From NCBI GenBank assembly GCA_025356765.1, contig JANXRO010000403.1:1-6634 (forward strand): DNA of 6,634 nt. Reading direction: 5' to 3'. This DNA comes from Hyphomicrobiales bacterium (GTDB lineage Bacteria > Pseudomonadota > Alphaproteobacteria > Rhizobiales > Aestuariivirgaceae). Position 1 is the first letter of the stretch; every line of letters begins with the position of its first letter. Under the pieces are notes generated by a model. That model saw nothing but the letters and a program-made list of their open reading frames with translations. It was not told where the DNA came from and did not search any database. Shown piece after piece: positions 5,183-6,634 of the stretch. A program made the translations under genes and the position numbers.

Positions 5183-6634
5183 TTAAGAACCTGTAGCTTC
5201 TTCAAGGCCCAAATCGCGCATTTTGCGATATAAAGTTGAACGGCCAATGCCAAGCTTTCTTGCCACTTCCGACATTTGCCCGCGATAGCGATGCATGGCC
5301 AGTTTAATCATATCGGCCTCGACTTCTTCAAGGGTGCGAATATGGCCGCCTTCAGTGACGATTGAAACGCCAATGGCGTTGCCATCGCTCACTTGGCCAG
5401 AATTGGTGCGGGCTGCCATTTCAGGCTTTTTGGCAAGTTGAGGTGCTGCTGGAATTTGCACATCATAACCATCAACCAGCGATGCGATTTGTGGAAAATC
5501 CACCACGTTCAGAATTTCGGTTTCGCACAAAACAATGGCGCGGAAAATGGTGTTTTCAATCTGGCGCACGTTGCCGGGCCATGTATAGGCTTGCAGCATT
5601 TCCAATGCAGTTTTGCTGATGCCGTGAACTTTGCGACCTTCTTCAGCAGAAAGCTTCGTGATGAAGTGGTTGACCAATGCCGGAATATCATCTTTGCGAT
5701 CTCGAAGCGCTGGCACCATGATGGGAAACACGTTGAGGCGATAATAAAGATCTTCGCGGAATTGTCCGGCCTTGACCATTTCAATCATGTTTTTATTGGT
5801 GGCTGAAAGCAGGCGAATATTCACCTTCACGGGCTTTCGCGAACCCACGGGGTCAATCTCGCCTTCTTGAATGGCACGCAGCAATTTCACCTGCATATCC
5901 AAAGGCAAATCGGCCACTTCGTCTAAAAACAACGTGCCGCCATCAGCTTCTTGAAACTTGCCCAAATGTTTGGATGTGGCCCCAGTAAAAGAACCTTTTT
6001 CATGGCCGAAGAGAATTGATTCCACTAAATTTTCAGGAATTGCACCACAGTTGACAGCCACAAATGGCTTTCCGGCGCGTTCGCTTTCGCCCTGAATGGC
6101 GCGCGCAATCATTTCCTTGCCAACGCCTGATTCGCCTTCAACCAAAATGGGAATATTGGATTGTGCGCCACGGCGGCCCAAGCGCAACACATTGGCCATG
6201 GCTGGCGAGGAAGCAATCAAATCATCAAATGTTAGAGCGCCAGAAACGCGTTTGTTCAGGCGCTTTACTTCTTCTGTCAGCGCGTTGACCTTTAAAAGGT
6301 TTTGTAACGAAACGCGCAACCGTTCAGGCGATACGGGCTTGACCACAAAGTCATCAGCGCCCGCACGCATCGCTTTGATGACAGTTTCAATTGATCCTTG
6401 CGAGGTTTGCACAATGACAGGCAAATCGCCGCGCAGGCCTTGCAGTTTTTCCAAAAATTCAAGTCCGCCCATGCCTGGCATCATCAAATCAAGAATTGCC
6501 AGACTGATCGAGGAGCCGATGGAGCCCGATAAAATTTCAATGCCTTTTTGGCCGTTTTCAGCGGTTAAAACGTCAAAGCCAAAACGTTTGACCATCTCTT
6601 CAAGGATGCGGCGTTGGGCTGGTTCATCTTCAAC
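5183..6634 (-). CDS. Sigma-54-type (NtrC family) response regulator, start missing
   Basis: The gene runs off the right edge: 483 residues are visible, and the frame stays open to base 6634 starting VEDEPAQRR, which is the acidic pocket of a receiver domain. The in-frame ATG at 6595 lies inside that domain and is not the start; perhaps 5-10 residues are missing. In visible numbering, the receiver (about 1-120) has Asp49 as phospho-acceptor (LDLMMPGM), Thr77 and Lys99. The AAA+ domain (about 135-370) has Walker A GESGVGKE (167-174), the sigma-54 contact loop as GSFTGA (214-219), Walker B GGTLFLDE (232-239), and Arg293 and Arg299 in the FREDLYYRL segment. A linker leads to a Fis-type helix-turn-helix (about 454-479, EVARKLGIGRSTLYRKM). 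It should activate sigma-54 RNA polymerase when phosphorylated by a histidine kinase, which is not in view. Targets are unknown; it ends 102 bases before the transpeptidase start on the same strand. Confidence 0.93.
   Translation of the reverse strand, partial: VEDEPAQRRILEEMVKRFGFDVLTAENGQKGIEILSGSIGSSISLAILDLMMPGMGGLEFLEKLQGLRGDLPVIVQTSQGSIETVIKAMRAGADDFVVKPVSPERLRVSLQNLLKVNALTEEVKRLNKRVSGALTFDDLIASSPAMANVLRLGRRGAQSNIPILVEGESGVGKEMIARAIQGESERAGKPFVAVNCGAIPENLVESILFGHEKGSFTGATSKHLGKFQEADGGTLFLDEVADLPLDMQVKLLRAIQEGEIDPVGSRKPVKVNIRLLSATNKNMIEMVKAGQFREDLYYRLNVFPIMVPALRDRKDDIPALVNHFITKLSAEEGRKVHGISKTALEMLQAYTWPGNVRQIENTIFRAIVLCETEILNVVDFPQIASLVDGYDVQIPAAPQLAKKPEMAARTNSGQVSDGNAIGVSIVTEGGHIRTLEEVEADMIKLAMHRYRGQMSEVARKLGIGRSTLYRKMRDLGLEEATGS

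Noticed and set aside
5393..5806. 137-codon plus-strand open frame inside the regulator gene
   Set aside because: It is antisense to the conserved AAA+ domain, with His/Cys/Trp-heavy, non-protein-like composition.
6593..6595. ATG at 6595 as the start of the response regulator
   Set aside because: The frame continues upstream to the window edge as VEDEPAQRRILEE, the expected receiver-domain start with its acidic residues; starting at 6595 would remove them.
1..6634. Mobile elements, CRISPR arrays, tRNA or rRNA genes, defence systems
   Set aside because: I saw no transposase or integrase motifs, terminal or regularly spaced repeats, or tRNA/rRNA-like sequence; all genes are ordinary chromosomal types with similar composition.

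Overview
The window looks like ordinary chromosomal core DNA from an alphaproteobacterium, most probably of the Hyphomicrobiales (Rhizobiales) or a close relative. Four things point there: the cysteine-free 41-residue form of ribosomal protein L36, a 3-hydroxybutyrate dehydrogenase ending in the motif LTGQSLVVSHGW, a DUF882/M15 peptidase with a long tail, and a periplasmic TPR protein directly behind rpmJ. Base composition is near balanced by eye. I see no sign of phage, insertion sequence, CRISPR array, tRNA or rRNA.

Layout. The left third (1-1344) is mostly plus strand: the 3' end of the hydroxybutyrate dehydrogenase gene (2-205), a small two-helix membrane protein on the minus strand meeting it tail to tail (208-426), a good sigma-70-type promoter (448-476), rpmJ (530-655) and a secreted TPR protein (703-1344). 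The remainder is minus strand, read right to left: a sigma-54-type response regulator cut by the right edge (5183-6634), a YcbB/LdtD-like L,D-transpeptidase (3114-5081) and an M15/DUF882 peptidase related to MepK/YcbK (1341-2948). The peptidase gene overlaps the end of the TPR gene by 4 bases, convergently. No gene-free stretch exceeds 165 bases.

How the genes fit together. The transpeptidase and peptidase are both exported and should act on peptidoglycan in the periplasm. By homology to Escherichia coli LdtD and MepK, which are also neighbours there, one makes 3-3 cross-links between meso-diaminopimelate residues and the other cuts them. The regulator just upstream is a reasonable but unproven candidate controller; no sigma-54 promoter was recognised before either gene. 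The rpmJ-TPR pair looks like a small transcription unit. The most useful points for a second look are the maker/breaker wall gene pair, the long unassigned tail of the peptidase, and a palindrome with a competing third arm between the two wall genes. I found nothing that amounts to a clearly undescribed system.
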